DNA of 64,000 nt from Cryptomeria japonica (taxonomy: Eukaryota; Streptophyta; Pinopsida; Cupressales; Cupressaceae). Where the stretch lies: assembly GCF_030272615.1 (NCBI RefSeq), contig NC_081410.1, positions 184,681,619-184,745,618 of the forward strand. Direction: 5' to 3'. Made by a program: the position numbers and the translations under genes. Shown here piece by piece: positions 1-11,857 of this stretch (positions are counted from its first letter, which is position 1; every line of letters begins with the position of its first letter). A model generated the notes under the pieces. It ran no database searches. It was not told where the DNA came from and was given only the letters and a program-made list of their open reading frames with translations.

Positions 1-578
1 GGAAATGATTTCAGACTTTTCCATGGGCAAAGGAAGTAGGATTGGACTTTTTGACCAACAAAGGAAGTGGGATTCGACTTTTCCATGGGCAAAGGAAGTG
101 GGATTGGACTTATTGGAGGGCAATGAAAGTGAGTTCGAACTTTTTGGAGGGCAATGGAAATTTTCTTAGTCAAATTTTCGCCCATGTGACTTGCCTCTCA
201 AACCTCCTTGTCAAAGGAAAGGTTGCATTTGCATCAAGGCAAAGAAACCTTCAAGAGTCTTGTGCCACTCGCCTAAGCTCTCTTCCCTATTGCAAGATTA
301 TCATCAACCTTGAAACAGCTGCTTGTGCACAGATCAATCATTAAGGGATCAAAAGAAATATGCTATAGACCAGATCCGTACTTGCAAAGTTCAAGATTAT
401 CGTTTACAAAGGAAGTAATTTGTCGTCAATGAAGAGAAAAGGTCAAAATCAGACTTTTCAAGTGCTACTAGAAGTGCAATCGTACCTTTTAGGTAGCAAA
501 TGAAGTCATTTCAGACTTTTTGAATGGCAAAGGAAGTGCCATCGGGATTTTGAGGAGGCAATGGAAGTCATCTTAATT
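1..578. repeat. Degenerate ~32-bp tandem repeat block
   Basis: Diverged copies of a unit reading roughly GGCAAAGGAAGTGGGATTGG followed by ACTTTTTGGA occur at about 1-160 and again at 410-570, with non-repeated DNA between. The block resembles the tandem arrays in the U3 parts of LTRs elsewhere in the window, so it may be the edge of another LTR. I see no credible gene here. hAT element A is inserted at its right edge. Confidence 0.5.
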
Positions 579-1732
579 CAAAGAAACGGGACTTGGACTT
601 GGCTCGGACTCGGCAAGGCCGACTCGGACTCGGACTCAGGACTCGGCGTTAGACTCAACTCAGATCTCGACTGGACTCGGGAAAGTGAAAAACTCAAGAA
701 ATTTAGAGATTTTTAAAGATTTAAAACTTGTTTCAGGCACCCTTTATTGAATACACCTGAAAGACACAATAACATCACCAAACTCGGCTCATTTGATTAC
801 ATACACAAGTATACATCAATCGCATAAGCATAAACACAAATTGTAGCTGAAGGAAATAACAAACATAGATATATAAATATTGTCAAATGTATACAATATT
901 ACAAAACTCATGGAATAAAAAATCCATGTCACCATCAAATGTTTCATACAAATACCAAAGGTAAATACAACTACAAGCCTATGGCTCAGAGGAGCCTGCA
1001 CCCTCCGGCCCCGGCCCCCTGCGAAGGCGTCTAAGGTAGGTCCTGGATGATTCGACAGCCATAGACGCTTCCCATGACACCATGCCATGCTCACCAACAT
1101 TAGGAACATTCGTGTCACTATCTGCCTCTGAATCTCCTGTCTGTGCCCGTGCTCTTCGCTCCTCCTCTGCCATGGCTACAATCTCAGCCTCTATATCTAC
1201 CTGGTTGATCCAATCAGTGTTAGAGTTAGAGGTTAAATTTTCCCTACTTCTATCGACGCAGTTTCCCCCCATATTTTTTGACGGGGGTTTGGGGGCAGCG
1301 CCCCTTGTGCGCTCCTTGTCGTGATACAGGGCGGGGTCGAGGGGCAGCGCCCCGCGAGGCCAAAAATACTTATTATTTAATAAAGCCGTCAGGTGTTATT
1401 TTTCTATTGGCTGGCATGTTGTAACCCTAATTTTTCTCATTGTTAGGCGGAGGTTGTAGTGAACAAAGACGATACCATTCATTTTAAAATAACTTTTTAA
1501 AATGTTTTTTTTGTCATTTTACTAACCCAGCCAGTAGCCGAGTTTGGGGCTCAGGACTCGCCGAGTTTGGCGAGTTTGAGCCAAACTTGCCAACTCGGCG
1601 AGTCTGGTGATTTTGCTCACCAGACTCGGACGAGTCCGAGTCCGAGTCCCAGAGACTCGGCGACTCGGACTCGGACTCGCAGAGTTCATGCTCGCCGAGT
1701 CTAGGCGATTCATGGCAATTTTCGTTTCTCTG
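579..1732. mobile_element. Non-autonomous hAT transposon A
   Basis: The 8-bp direct repeat TCTTAATT lies at 571-578 and 1733-1740. The element starts CAAAGAAACG and ends with the inverse of CAGAGAAACG, which are typical short hAT TIRs. Subterminal arrays of ACTCGG and CGAGT words lie at about 595-680 and 1535-1700. A GC-rich internal block (about 1230-1435) is shared with hAT B. No complete transposase is visible. The 8-bp duplication and CA-starting TIRs are known hAT features; assignment to one family with B and C is inferred from shared arrays and internal sequence. Confidence 0.85.
979..1272 (-). pseudogene. Possible hAT transposase C-terminal remnant
   Basis: This is a 97-codon reading frame inside hAT A. 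It is acidic and rich in Glu, Arg and Ala (for example AEEERRARAQTGDSEADSD), ending in a Gly/Pro/Arg-rich tail. Plant hAT transposases often carry an acidic tail after the dimerisation domain, and the position close to one element end would fit a deletion derivative that kept the last exon. No catalytic or dimerisation motif is present, so the assignment is tentative. Confidence 0.3.
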
Positions 1733-1740
1733 TCTTAATT

Positions 1741-3077
1741 GCTATCTCCAGTTTGCTCTCAGCCTTCCAACCACCAAGAAACCTCCAAAAGTACTTCTTC
1801 CATTCAACTTTTGCTTTCATTTGTATTGCCACACTTGTATTTGCAAATTCGATCAGCTTTTCTTTTCTCATTTGCACTATATGCTGGCGATTCTTTGGGT
1901 TTTGTCTTTCATTTGCATCATTTTCATCTTGCCAAATCCAAACTTGAAGTGGAGGCTTTTACAGGATCATTTGCACAAAGTCATCTGGTAAAAAAAAACA
2001 TTTCTTATCCTTGGATGTACAAAAATCTTCATTTTTGATTCGGTCAATAGGGCTTCATTTGTAGTAGATGACTGATCAATCAATCAATTTTACTTGCCTC
2101 TCCTTACCAAGACAAATTGGTCTTAAGGGTTTGATTTGTACAAAACAAAATTTTATGGACACTGTACTTATCTTTTTTGAGTGCCAATTCTCTTACATTG
2201 TCAAGTGGTGTTTTCTGCTCTTACTTGCACAATTGAATCAGGCCTGATTTTCATAACCTTGGGTCTGATTTTAGGATTTTTCACCTCCGACTTTCTGTGT
2301 TTGCAGGACTAATTCTATCTGAGTGCATTCTTCATGTGGTGATGCACAGATCTTTTCTCTTGTGTTGAGGAGTCCACACATTCTTGGTTTGTCATCATCT
2401 TATATTCCTTGTGCTCCATTCTTCATTTGTTTACAACCATACCTGCAAAGACACACAACTTGAATTAAACATCATGCACATTAATCATATTTCTGAGTAT
2501 GAAATAATACTTAGGTCTGATTGTGGTCTAAACTCAGAGAAATTAATCCACTGGAATTTGTATTTAAACCAAGGGTGAATGAGGTCTGATCACTTCCCAA
2601 AGATCTGATAAAATTCCCAGTGATCTGATAAAATTCTCTGATCAGGAACCAGCCTACTTGAGTCTTCTCTTACACAGCTTATACTTTATAATTCACCTCA
2701 TTTATGCTTGAAAATCTTCTCCTTTGAAGTAATTGAAATCTTTTTCCACTGTGAATCCCTTTGAGCAGGTACAAACTTGGAAGTTTGAATTAAATTAAAG
2801 TGATGCTTTGAATCCTCCATCCTAAAGTTTTAGTGGAGCCCAAAACATGCCACAAATGTGGAAAGGGAGGAAAGGTGTAATGGTAAGGGGAATATTGTGG
2901 CAAGAAAGGTGGGGCGATGTGGTAAAGAGGTGCTACGGGAGGGGCATAAGATGGAAGGGATGTGTGGTAGAGTGAGGTGTAAGGTGTGGGAAATGAAAGG
3001 GGGAAATAAGGATAGGTGTAGTGGGATATGGGGAGATATAAGAGGTAATGAAGGGAGTTAGGATATGTTGGGGAGTA
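1741..3077. other. No gene recognised
   Basis: AT-rich DNA with a short local repeat of GATCTGATAAAATTC (about 2585-2640). From about 2850 to 3060 it is strongly G/A-rich on the plus strand. A zinc-knuckle-like string CHKCGKGGK can be read at about 2847-2873 but stops follow at once. Probably decayed transposon DNA. Confidence 0.4.
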
Positions 3078-4121
3078 AAGTGAAGCACAACAACAGATCT
3101 AACAAACTGCAACAATAAACAGATAAGCAAATTAACAGCACAACACACAACACACAACACCAAGATTTTTGACATGGAAAACCCGGTTAAGAGAAAAACC
3201 ATGGTGTGAACCTACCCATAGTAAGATGATACTTTGCAATAGTATGTGAAAATATTACAATGGGCAATGCACATGCATTCAGGCACATTGCCTAGAGCTC
3301 ACTGCTCAAAAGATATTTGCCCGAAAGGCTACAACCCTTAGGGAAGTCTCACTGACTTACAACAAGCTTCAGACTACAATCTTGAAGAAATGAACTGAAA
3401 GAATAGCATATCCAAATGCCTGATTACAGTTCCGGTTAAGCACAGTTGTCTGCTCCGCAACACCAATCTTACCTCAACCTCAAAACCAAATGATAAATCA
3501 CTTGTTTGCACATACACCACTCTCTGATAATACATACACAATACCGACACCCAAACTCAATGAATAACTCACCTATATACAATTCATCAACCTTGATAAC
3601 AAGGTTGGTTAAACCCTCAACCCTCGATTACAAAATTATATCACACGATACAAAGATCGACCACCGGACCAATATAATGATTTGCATAGCATAACATGGA
3701 CCTAATTCAAATTCCCAAACAATCAACTCCACTGGAAATCACACCAAGATCAACCGCAACACGCTACACCACCAGAAATACCGCATAACACGAAAATAAA
3801 TACCAGCTGATGAAAACCACCAAAAACTCTAACAATGATCAATGCGGATTGCCAAAACTAATAGGACACGACTAGGAAACACCAACAAGCATGTTAGAAT
3901 GATCCGAAACAGTTGCACCAACACCACTTTTCAAATCTTCATCGGTCAACATCTAGAAGCCCAAGAACACAACCAATCAGCGATTGTCATGAAGAAAGAT
4001 AACTTGCGGAGTACCAAATCACAAACCATCTGAAATGAAGATACACAAGACCAACCAAAACAATATCCCAAAGTCTCAGCATGAGATCTGATCAGCAAAA
4101 CCAAACTACAAAACCGGATCA
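3078..4121 (-). mobile_element. Copia LTR fragment (probable 3' LTR)
   Basis: Positions 3078-3647 match 24,905-25,477, which abuts the Copia primer site. On the minus strand this copy has a TATA-like box (TATATAG, about 3573-3580) before the shared downstream part. Sequence from 3648 to 4121 is extra upstream LTR not present in the right copy. It ends abruptly at 4121/4122 against the truncated LTR of element Z. I infer it is the 3' LTR of the Copia element at 20,954-24,806, the interval between having been lost by deletion. Confidence 0.55.
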
Positions 4122-4360
4122 GCACACCAAAAGTATGAGCAGGAATTCTGCAACAGGCAATCCTATCAAATCCAGTTCATTTAACAACATAAAGCAAAAT
4201 GTATTCTAACCGAAGAGAGCAAGACCTATGCGGATTGTTAAAATAGAACAAAAATACACCATCAAAATCAAACAATGTATTAAGTTTGCTACTTCAACAA
4301 TCTTGATGCAACAATCTCAAACAATAATCTCTCTTTTTAAAATGAGGGGGGGGTCACCCC

Positions 4361-4370
4361 TTTATATAGG
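4361..4370 (-). promoter_or_regulatory. TATA box of Z 3' LTR
   Basis: TATATAAA on the minus strand, preceded by CCTA and followed by a run of Gs that is conserved in the paired LTR at 18,758-18,767. Confidence 0.6.
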
Positions 4371-5039
4371 CTCTTGGCATTAACTACATGCAAACCCTAA
4401 AGATTCCCCACTCAAGATGCAACAAGGTGGGAATCGTCTATTAATGCCCACCAAGCCCATATACAATTATTCTAAAAGCCCAAAAATGGCATCCATAAGT
4501 GCATTAAATGCACCCATTACATCAAACATGCCCAAAATACAATAAACATTCCCATGCAAGAAATAAATGCTCATCATTCCCCATGCGACGGCTACATGTG
4601 TAGAGAATCTGTCATAGAATCATTAATAAGATGGTTGCATGCAAGAAGATTCCTCATTAATTCAACGTGCGTTGAGTTGGCTGCCACTTGGCAAGAAAAC
4701 CTTGGAGAGAGAGAACTTTATTTCAGAAGAATTTTCTTGAGATTTTGAATTTTCCTTGCCTTGGAGAAGATTTTTCATCAATTTTGTACATTTCCTATTT
4801 TTTAGGAATTTTCCTAAAATTTAGGACTTGGGTCCAGGTGAGAAATCTATTACGATTCCGAATCCAAAATAATTTCCAGATTTTGATAAGATTCAGTGCG
4901 CAAAAATGGAAAATTCGAAAATTTTTCCGAGGGGATTTTTTTTGCTTTTCATTCCTCCTCAACCCTTGGATTTTCATGCCTTTGACAAATTTTCGAGTTT
5001 TCAAGCTTAGGACATGGAATTCATGGCGGAATTCATCAC

Positions 5040-5960
5040 TTCCTTGATTCTCCTTGACGACTCCATTTTGGTGACTACCATCTTCCTTGGGTGGCATTTT
5101 GGTGATGAGGAGGAATTCATGATCTCGCTTATCTTTCCTTGATCCTCTTTGTTTGGTGCCCTCTTCCTTCGAGGGCACAATTTTCTACTGGAGAAGGAAT
5201 TCTACTACGTTGTGCATTCTCCATGAACATGAAACTTAAGCGCCTTGTGCACTCCTTGGGTGTAATTCATCATTGAAGGAGGAAATTTGAACATTTTCAA
5301 CCTTTCCATGAGCATTTCATTTTGGCGTCTTCCTCCAACCTAGGGCGCAATTTTGTACTTGCCATGGAATTCAACATTTCCTCCATTTTGCAAGGCACCT
5401 TGAGTTTGGCGCCTTCCTCCACCCAGGGTGCAATTTTGTACTTGCCATGGAATTCAATATTTCCTCCATTTTGCAGGCACCTTGAGTTTGGCGCCTTCCT
5501 CCAACCTAGGGCGCTATTTCACCCTTAGCATGTAATTCACTCTTTTTCCATCTCTCCATGCACAACTCATTTTCGTGCCCATCCTTGTCTCCTGGCGGAA
5601 TTTCTTCATAGGGGAGGAATTCATGATTTAGAGGATTTTCCTTCACTACCCCTCTTTAGTGCCATCCCTGAGTGTTGGGTGGGCTTTTGATGATGGGGAG
5701 GAATTCACTCTTTTTTTCTTCCTTCCATGACACTTCAAGTTTGGCGCCCTCCTGAGTGCTTGGGCGGCGTTTTTACTTGAGGAAGGAATTCATCAAATTT
5801 TTATGCATTGCAAGGAGACTCCATTTTAGCGCCCTCACCTGGCTTTGGACGGATTTTTGCCATGAAGGAGGAATCTTTGATTTTTATCCTTTCTGCATGA
5901 ATATGTCATTTTGGCGCCCTCCTTTGGCTCTAGGCGGATTTTGATCATGAAGAAGGAATT
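5040..5960. repeat. U3 array with GCGCC...GGGCGC dyads
   Basis: Irregular tandem copies, about 80-100 bp each, of a unit containing GGCGCC, a 12-18 bp spacer, then GGGCG(G)C, and usually GGAATTCATG. The GCGCC and GGGCGC halves can pair. The same array is in the other Z LTR at about 19,370-20,210. Confidence 0.6.
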
Positions 5961-6172
5961 CATGATTTCCATGCTTCTTTCGGATTAGGCTACCATATAT
6001 GGATTTGATGTGATTTCCCGGACTTGAGACAAATTTCTCGAGCTTTCCACTTCAGAAATGGGCTTTCAACACTTAACCATTTTTTGACTCTCCCTGTCTG
6101 CTTTCTGACTTTCCGGAATTAGAAGTAGTCGTGAATGATTGGCCTTCATCACTTCGCGTGAATGGTCCTGCC

Positions 6173-6998
6173 CAAAGTTGAAAAACTTGGACTCACCACG
6201 GACTTGGCAAACCAAAAACTCGGACTCGGACTCGCGAAAGACTCGCGAAAGACTCGGCAAAAAAAAAAACCGTAGTTTTACAAAAAAACATAAAGAAATT
6301 AATGCATTTAGAGAACATAAGAGCCATAATTGAAACATTACACATGTCATATGATCAACAAACGCGCAATATTTGAAATTTCATCATTCATACTCATAGT
6401 CTCAAACTTTCAACTCTAAAATGTATAATACCAAGATTTCTTCAATGCTAATTATGTTGTTATATGGAGCCTAATCAGACTCGGAGGTTAAATTCTCCCT
6501 ACTTCCATCAGCGCAGTTTCCCCCTATATTTTTTGACGGGGGTTTTGGGGGCAGCGCCCCCAAGTTGGGGTCAAGGGGTAGCGCTCCTTGCGCGCTCCCT
6601 GTCGCGATACAGGGCGGGGTCGAGGGGCAGCACCCCGCGAGGCCAAAAATACTTTTATTATTTTATAAAGGCGTCAGGTGTTATTTTTCTATTGGCCCAC
6701 GTCCAATTAGGGTTACCCCTTAACCCCTAAAAAAAAAGGGGGGGAGTTACGTCAAATGAAGGCCAAAAAAACAAAAAAAAACTCATTTTTAAATCTTGCC
6801 TGATGGTTTGTCTGGGTCGCGCGAGTCCATCTAAAAGACTCGCGAGTCCATGTAAAAGACTTGCGCGAGTCCTTGCAAATGACTCGCGAGTCTTTCAAAT
6901 GGACTCGCCAGGACTCGCCTCGTGAGTCCTTGGCGAGTCGACTCGTGGCTCCCACGGACTCGCGAGTCTGTGGCGAGTCCATGAGTTTTTAAACTATG
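6173..6998. mobile_element. Non-autonomous hAT transposon B
   Basis: The exact 8-bp duplication GTCCTGCC lies at 6165-6172 and 6999-7006. The TIRs are CAAAGTTGAAAAACT and, at the other end, the inverse of CATAGTTTAAAAACT (13 of 15 match). Arrays of ACTCG and CGAGT lie just inside both ends (6195-6260; 6815-6985). The paired LTR of element Z has the uninserted target GTCCTACC at 20,410-20,417, which proves mobility. The internal block 6484-6702 matches hAT A, and about 6368-6420 matches hAT C. Confidence 0.92.
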
Positions 6999-7534
6999 GT
7001 CCTGCCAAAAAATGAACTTCCAAAAGTAGAATCCTTCTAGAAACGTCAGTGCTAGATCCCTAGAGCAGGACACATAATGACTTACTATAAATAGAAACTC
7101 ACTAAAAATAGAAATTACTAAAAATAGTGAGTTTGATTTTTTGGCAAAATGACAACATTCTGGGACTCAGTAAAATCCCTAAAAAATAGAAACTTTCTAA
7201 ATATAGAAAGTTGCTCTGTTTTGGCTCAAATTTTACTAGGAGGTTCCTTGAAGGGTCCTGATTCCAGTTGTATGCTTAGTTTTCCAAAACCCCAACAAAA
7301 ACCCCTAAAATCTAGGACTAAAGGTAGATTCCCTAAAATTGACGAAACAGGCCCTAGACTTTACAAAAATCACTCAAACGAAAAGCAAACCTAATCAATG
7401 CGACCCCCAAACACTTGCAGAGTTGAGAGACTACAACCAAAAGACCCCAAAAACAAAAAACCAAAAGACCGAGAGGGCCTAAAAAGTAGAGGTTCCCCAT
7501 TTGGAATGTGGCGATGTGTGAAAATGTCACAACA

Positions 7535-7549
7535 TCTAGCCCCCACCCG
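7535..7549 (-). other. Polypurine tract of element Z
   Basis: CGGGTGGGGGCTAGA on the minus strand directly precedes the LTR start TGTTGTGACA, the expected position and composition of a plus-strand primer. Confidence 0.7.
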
Positions 7550-8561
7550 AATAAATGTTCTTGAACATTTCACATTTCAAAGACAAAATCCAATCCAGGG
7601 GTGAAGTGTTGAAAAACACTTTAGGGCGAGAAACCAAATTAAAGCATATTCATTTGATATTGCCTAAGTGTGTGCATATGTATTAATTCCTTCTCAAAAG
7701 ACTATCCACATCTCCTAAGATTAGTAATGGCAGGGTAAAGGTATCTATACTTCAATAGCAAGCTGGACATTGCCTCGCTGCTAGTCAAGCGTCCATAGCT
7801 CCGACGAGGTTGTCTTTGAAATTACCACAATATTGCTCCACTGCTAGCCGAGCGTCCATAGCCCCGGTGGAGTTATTCGCATACTCCCAAAGCCAATTTT
7901 TGTGATAATTCTTTTCATTCTTTTGATATTGCATTTTGGTTCCGTCAATTCCTGTGGCTCGTAAGCAATGAAGCCTACTATGGGTTTGGAGATTTCAGTG
8001 GCGCTGAAGCAAGATGTAAAGTTTTCACCAGCCATAACTTCTCCTAAGAAATCTAAATGACTTAGAGCAATTGATAACGTAAGTGGAATACAACATCATC
8101 ACCCCACCCACAAATAGGAACTCCAAACAATTTAGGCCACTCCAAAACCCCTAAACCTAAGCAAAACCACTTGAGCAGACAATCTCAAGGGAAACCAGCA
8201 CCATAGGCTGAAAACCAAAACCCAAACCAAAATCCCAAAACGCGAGAGGGGAAAGCCAAAAGCAAAACAAAACAAAACAAACCAAAACCCCAAAGGGAAA
8301 GGGGAAAACCCAAAGACCAACGGGAAAACAAAACAAAAACAAGCAAAAGGGAAACCTAGTCTAACATGAACAAAATTTTGAATGAACAATACTCACAAGA
8401 CCTAAATATATACAACTCCTAACATGATTTCTCAGGATGTGCAAGAGCAAGAGGGCATTAGTCATGGTTCGAAGCCTTGCAAATTTATCTTTAAACTAAG
8501 AAAAGTAATCTTTGATAATACAAATCTCAAACTCAAGCAAAACTTCAAGTAAGATTAGCAA
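7550..8561 (-). other. 3' noncoding part of element Z
   Basis: Lies between the gag-like frame and the polypurine tract. It holds two related hairpins at 7765-7875 (see findings). From about 8150 to 8350 the plus strand is almost free of T (A, C and G only). No credible reading frame was seen. Confidence 0.5.
7771..7874. repeat. Duplicated hairpin with compensatory changes
   Basis: Two copies of a stem-loop. Outer stems are CCTCG/CGAGG (7773-7777 with 7805-7809) and CTCCAC/GTGGAG (7836-7841 with 7867-7872). The conserved inner stem is GCTA/TAGC, and the loop contains AGCGTCCA. Confidence 0.6.
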
Positions 8562-9080
8562 TTATGGGAACTCATCGGGACCGTGATCAATCCATAAGCA
8601 AGTTCTTCTTCCTAAATCTCCATAATCAAATTCATAGCTTTCAAATTCAAGAGCAAGGAAAGAGACAACCTGGTGGTTTTCATGCATGGGCAAGAATTCT
8701 CGCATATCATCCACTGCTTTATCAGGAGGTCGAAGTTGGTGGTGTATCATTCCACTTGCATCTGAAATATGCGGATTGGGATCACATTCAATGACGAGCA
8801 AACTGTGGTGTGAGCTGGATTTGAATGGGAACTTGCAAATATAGGACATTTCTCCAGCTAACTCCTTTTGAATATTTGATAACAAGTTGAGCCCCAACCC
8901 GAATAAATCTTCATACTTTACTTTTGTCACGAAAATTTGTTCGTTGATCGACATTTCATGTATCTCAATTTCTTTTAACAATTCTTCTTGGATCTTGAGT
9001 AGAGGTTCAAGCATCGACCCTAATTGCATTTCATACTCTACTTCCATCTCGGCGGCCCACTGACTGTCACATATTCCTTC
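8562..9080 (-). pseudogene. Element Z gag-like protein, downstream half
   Basis: A 161-codon frame (ATG at 9047), with 11 further open codons upstream to 9080. The protein is acidic and helical, with Leu/Ile/Glu-rich stretches, and ends in an Asp/Glu/Phe/Tyr-rich tail. No RT, integrase or zinc-knuckle motif is present. It is in the same frame as the ORF at 16,891-17,241 once X1 and one copy of its CTACC duplication are removed, with only a single TAG between them. I infer that both are parts of one structural gag-like gene of a non-autonomous retrotransposon; the family is not recognised. Confidence 0.55.
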
Positions 9081-9514
9081 CTACCTGTTGTGACCATTTC
9101 ACACATCGCCCCATCGCAAATGGGGACCCCCTCTTTTTGCTTGTTTTTCGCTCGTTTTCGCTTTCGTTTTTAGGGTTTTGTTAGTCGGTTAGTTGTCTGG
9201 ATTTAGGGCCAAGCCTTAGGGTTTTAAATTTTGCCTTTTCAAGCCAAAATCCAGTTGTTTTTGAGAGCTTTTGAGCTTCTTTTCTGGAATGCAAATTTTG
9301 AATGCAATGATTTCGCCAAAATGGTCTAATTTTCAATTGGAATGTTCATGCAGAGCTTAAATTTGTCTAAGTGTTGACCGCCAATGTGAATTTTTGTTTG
9401 ATTGAATATTTTGACCAAATTTTGACTTTTTTGAAGTTTGATCCTGGGCATTGGAATTGATTTGTTTTCGCCTCGTGAAGTGTTAAAATGTGAAAAATCT
9501 TGTTATTTTGGCCT

Positions 9515-11625
9515 GTAGGAGCAAAATCGCTCCTGTCCCTCAGTGAAGGACGGGAGCTCAATTTCAAATATCTCATCATCCTTGCAGAGTCCAGACAAAT
9601 TTTACGTTTGAAGTGATGGAGAACAGCGAGATCTTTCCATTGAATATAAATTGAAGATTTTTATGAGCACAGAAATGCCTCCAGGGGAAAAATCGCTCCT
9701 GTCCCTCAGTGAAGGACCGGAGCTACAATTCAAATTTCGTCTTGTCCTTGCAAGATTTCGAGAGCTTAATGATTTGAGGACGTCCAAGGGAGGATGCTTT
9801 GCCAAATGAATATAATTTGATATGCAGAAACGAAGGAGAATGACCTATATTGACCAAATCGCTCCTGTCCCTCTCCAAGGGACCAGGGCGAGGTACCTTG
9901 TAGCTCTCGTCCCTCTCCCAGGGACCAGAGCGATTTCCTTCATTTTGCAAAATCTAGACAAGGGTCAAGGCAAGTTTACGTTCAAAAACAAAGGAGAACA
10001 TGAGATAAATGCGTTGAATATAAATTGAAGATTTTTTTGGACGTCCATACCAGTGTTAAATGCCTAGTTCGCTCCTGTCCCTCAGGAAGGGACCAGAGCG
10101 ATTTTTGATATAATTGCTTTTCTTGCAAAGTTACAAATGATGTCAAGGCATGAACGAATAGAGGGAAGAAGGACGAGTCCGTTGAATATAAACTTGGAAC
10201 CTGGCAAAGTAAGATAGTGGCCACAAGGGGAGGATCGCTCCTGTCCCTCTCCAAGGGACCAGGGCGATACAATGGTTGTATTGCTTCTTGTTCATGTTTA
10301 AACCGATCCAAGTCAAGACGAAGGGTGGCGAAGACATTTTTGGGCATTTCCATCAAGCGCAAGGTTGTAAAAGTCATCACATGGAAGGAATGTGCACTCT
10401 AAGACCCAGATCGCTCCTGTCCCATGGGAAGGGACCAGAGCGATATTTCCATTAAGGCATCGATTTCAAAAGACAAGCAAGTGTTAAGCTACCAAGAGGA
10501 TCGAAAGGACGTCATTACACGCATTGAAGATAATTGTAAGTTGAAATAAACAAGAACAAGCTCACAATGTTGAACTTCGCTCCTGTCCCTCAGGAAGGGA
10601 CTAGAGCGATATTGATATATTTGATCAATTCATGCAAAATTTACGTAAGGACAATATGTTGCAATGTTCTGGAGGGTCCATGGTATGACAACAAGATGAT
10701 AAACAAGAGTTTTGAACGTTAAATAATCATCAAAATGGATCTAGGAACCATATCGCTCCTGTCCCTCTCCAAGGGACCAGGGCGATTCGCTTTGGATTCC
10801 TCGTTTCGTTCCAAGTGCGTGCTAAGTTAAAGATTCACAAGGTTATGCAAGGTCCATGGCATCGTTTGAAGATAATTTGCAAGGGTTTGAACGTCCAAAC
10901 ATCGCCAAATAATGTAAAGGCCCCATATCGCTCCTGTCCTTTGGACAAGGACCAAGGCGATATCATCAAAAGCACACATAGGTCAAAGCCAGGCGAGGAT
11001 AAGCAAGGTAAGGGACATCGTTGAGAAGACGTTGTAAAGGAGATCGAAGTTTAAAAGTCGCCAAGATCAAGGAGAAATAATGGATTGCTCCTGTCCCTCT
11101 CCAAGGGACAAGGGCGATGATCCTTATAACATCGAAGGTACCTTGCAAAAGCGAGTGGGACGTGCGTGGAATGGACAAGCGATGATATTATTCGCCTTAC
11201 AATGGAAGTACGAAGGTCAAAGATACAAGGTGAACGTGAAGACATGGAGATCGCTCCTGTCCCTCCCCAAGGGACAAGGGCGATGTTAGGCAAAACAAGT
11301 GATATTCTTTGAAAATCACGTTAAGACAAGGACGCACAAGGTTTTAAATGGCTTCTGGAAGATGATACAAGGAAAGGATCGTACCAAAATGGAGAATTTC
11401 GAGCAAAAACATGGAGATCGCTCCTGTCCCTCTCCAAGGGACCAGGACGATAATGGTCATAAGATGCATTTGCTCGCACAAGAAAGAAATTCAAATTCGA
11501 AGGACCACCAGATGACCGATTTGGGACGTGGAAATGAAGGAGTTGAACGTTGAAAACGCAAGAATCATGCCAAAGATGGTGAATCGCTCCTGTCCCTCTC
11601 CCAGGGACCAGAGCGATGAGGTACG
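9515..11625 (+). repeat. Array of 14 hairpins, ~165-bp spacing
   Basis: A 35-bp dyad recurs at about 9526, 9690, 9860, 9903 (partial), 10,070, 10,228, 10,410, 10,578, 10,752, 10,928, 11,087, 11,250, 11,420 and 11,583. Consensus arms are ATCGCTCCTGTCCCT and AGGGACCAGGGCGAT around a 5-base loop. Sequence between the hairpins is poorly conserved. Spacing is mostly 158-182 bp. Confidence 0.85.
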
Positions 11626-11857
11626 TCCCTTTATTTTCATATTTTTGGCACCAAATTAAACAATTCAAATTTCCTTAAATGCTAAATCGATTTAAAAATT
11701 GAAAATCCATTTTTATTTGGCATTTAATATGGCGTTATCTCTTATTAATTATTTTTTGCCTTTATTAAAAATCGAAATTCTCATTTAAAAAACGCAAGGC
11801 ATTAATAGTTAATTATTTAATTAATAAAAAATCGATTTCAAGCGCTCATTTAAGGAG

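Larger units (their letters stand above)
4122..7534 (-). mobile_element. 3' LTR of element Z (X6), truncated
   Basis: It is collinear with 18,521-20,953 apart from the hAT B insertion. Read on the minus strand it starts TGTTGTGACATTTTCACACA at 7534, runs through a U3 array and a TATA box (TATATAAA, about 4361-4370), and is cut at 4122, so the last ~570 bp of U5 present in X5 are missing. It directly follows a polypurine tract at 7535-7549. The two LTRs differ by several percent by eye, so the insertion is not recent. Confidence 0.75.

Noticed and set aside
2846-2880. Zinc-knuckle CHKCGKGGK as a gag gene
   Set aside because: Only two cysteines fit, stops follow immediately and no gag sequence surrounds it.
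9515-11625. CRISPR-like array of palindromic repeats
   Set aside because: Repeats are separated by ~130 bp of diverged sequence, no cas genes are present, and the array lies in the U3 of a plant LTR.
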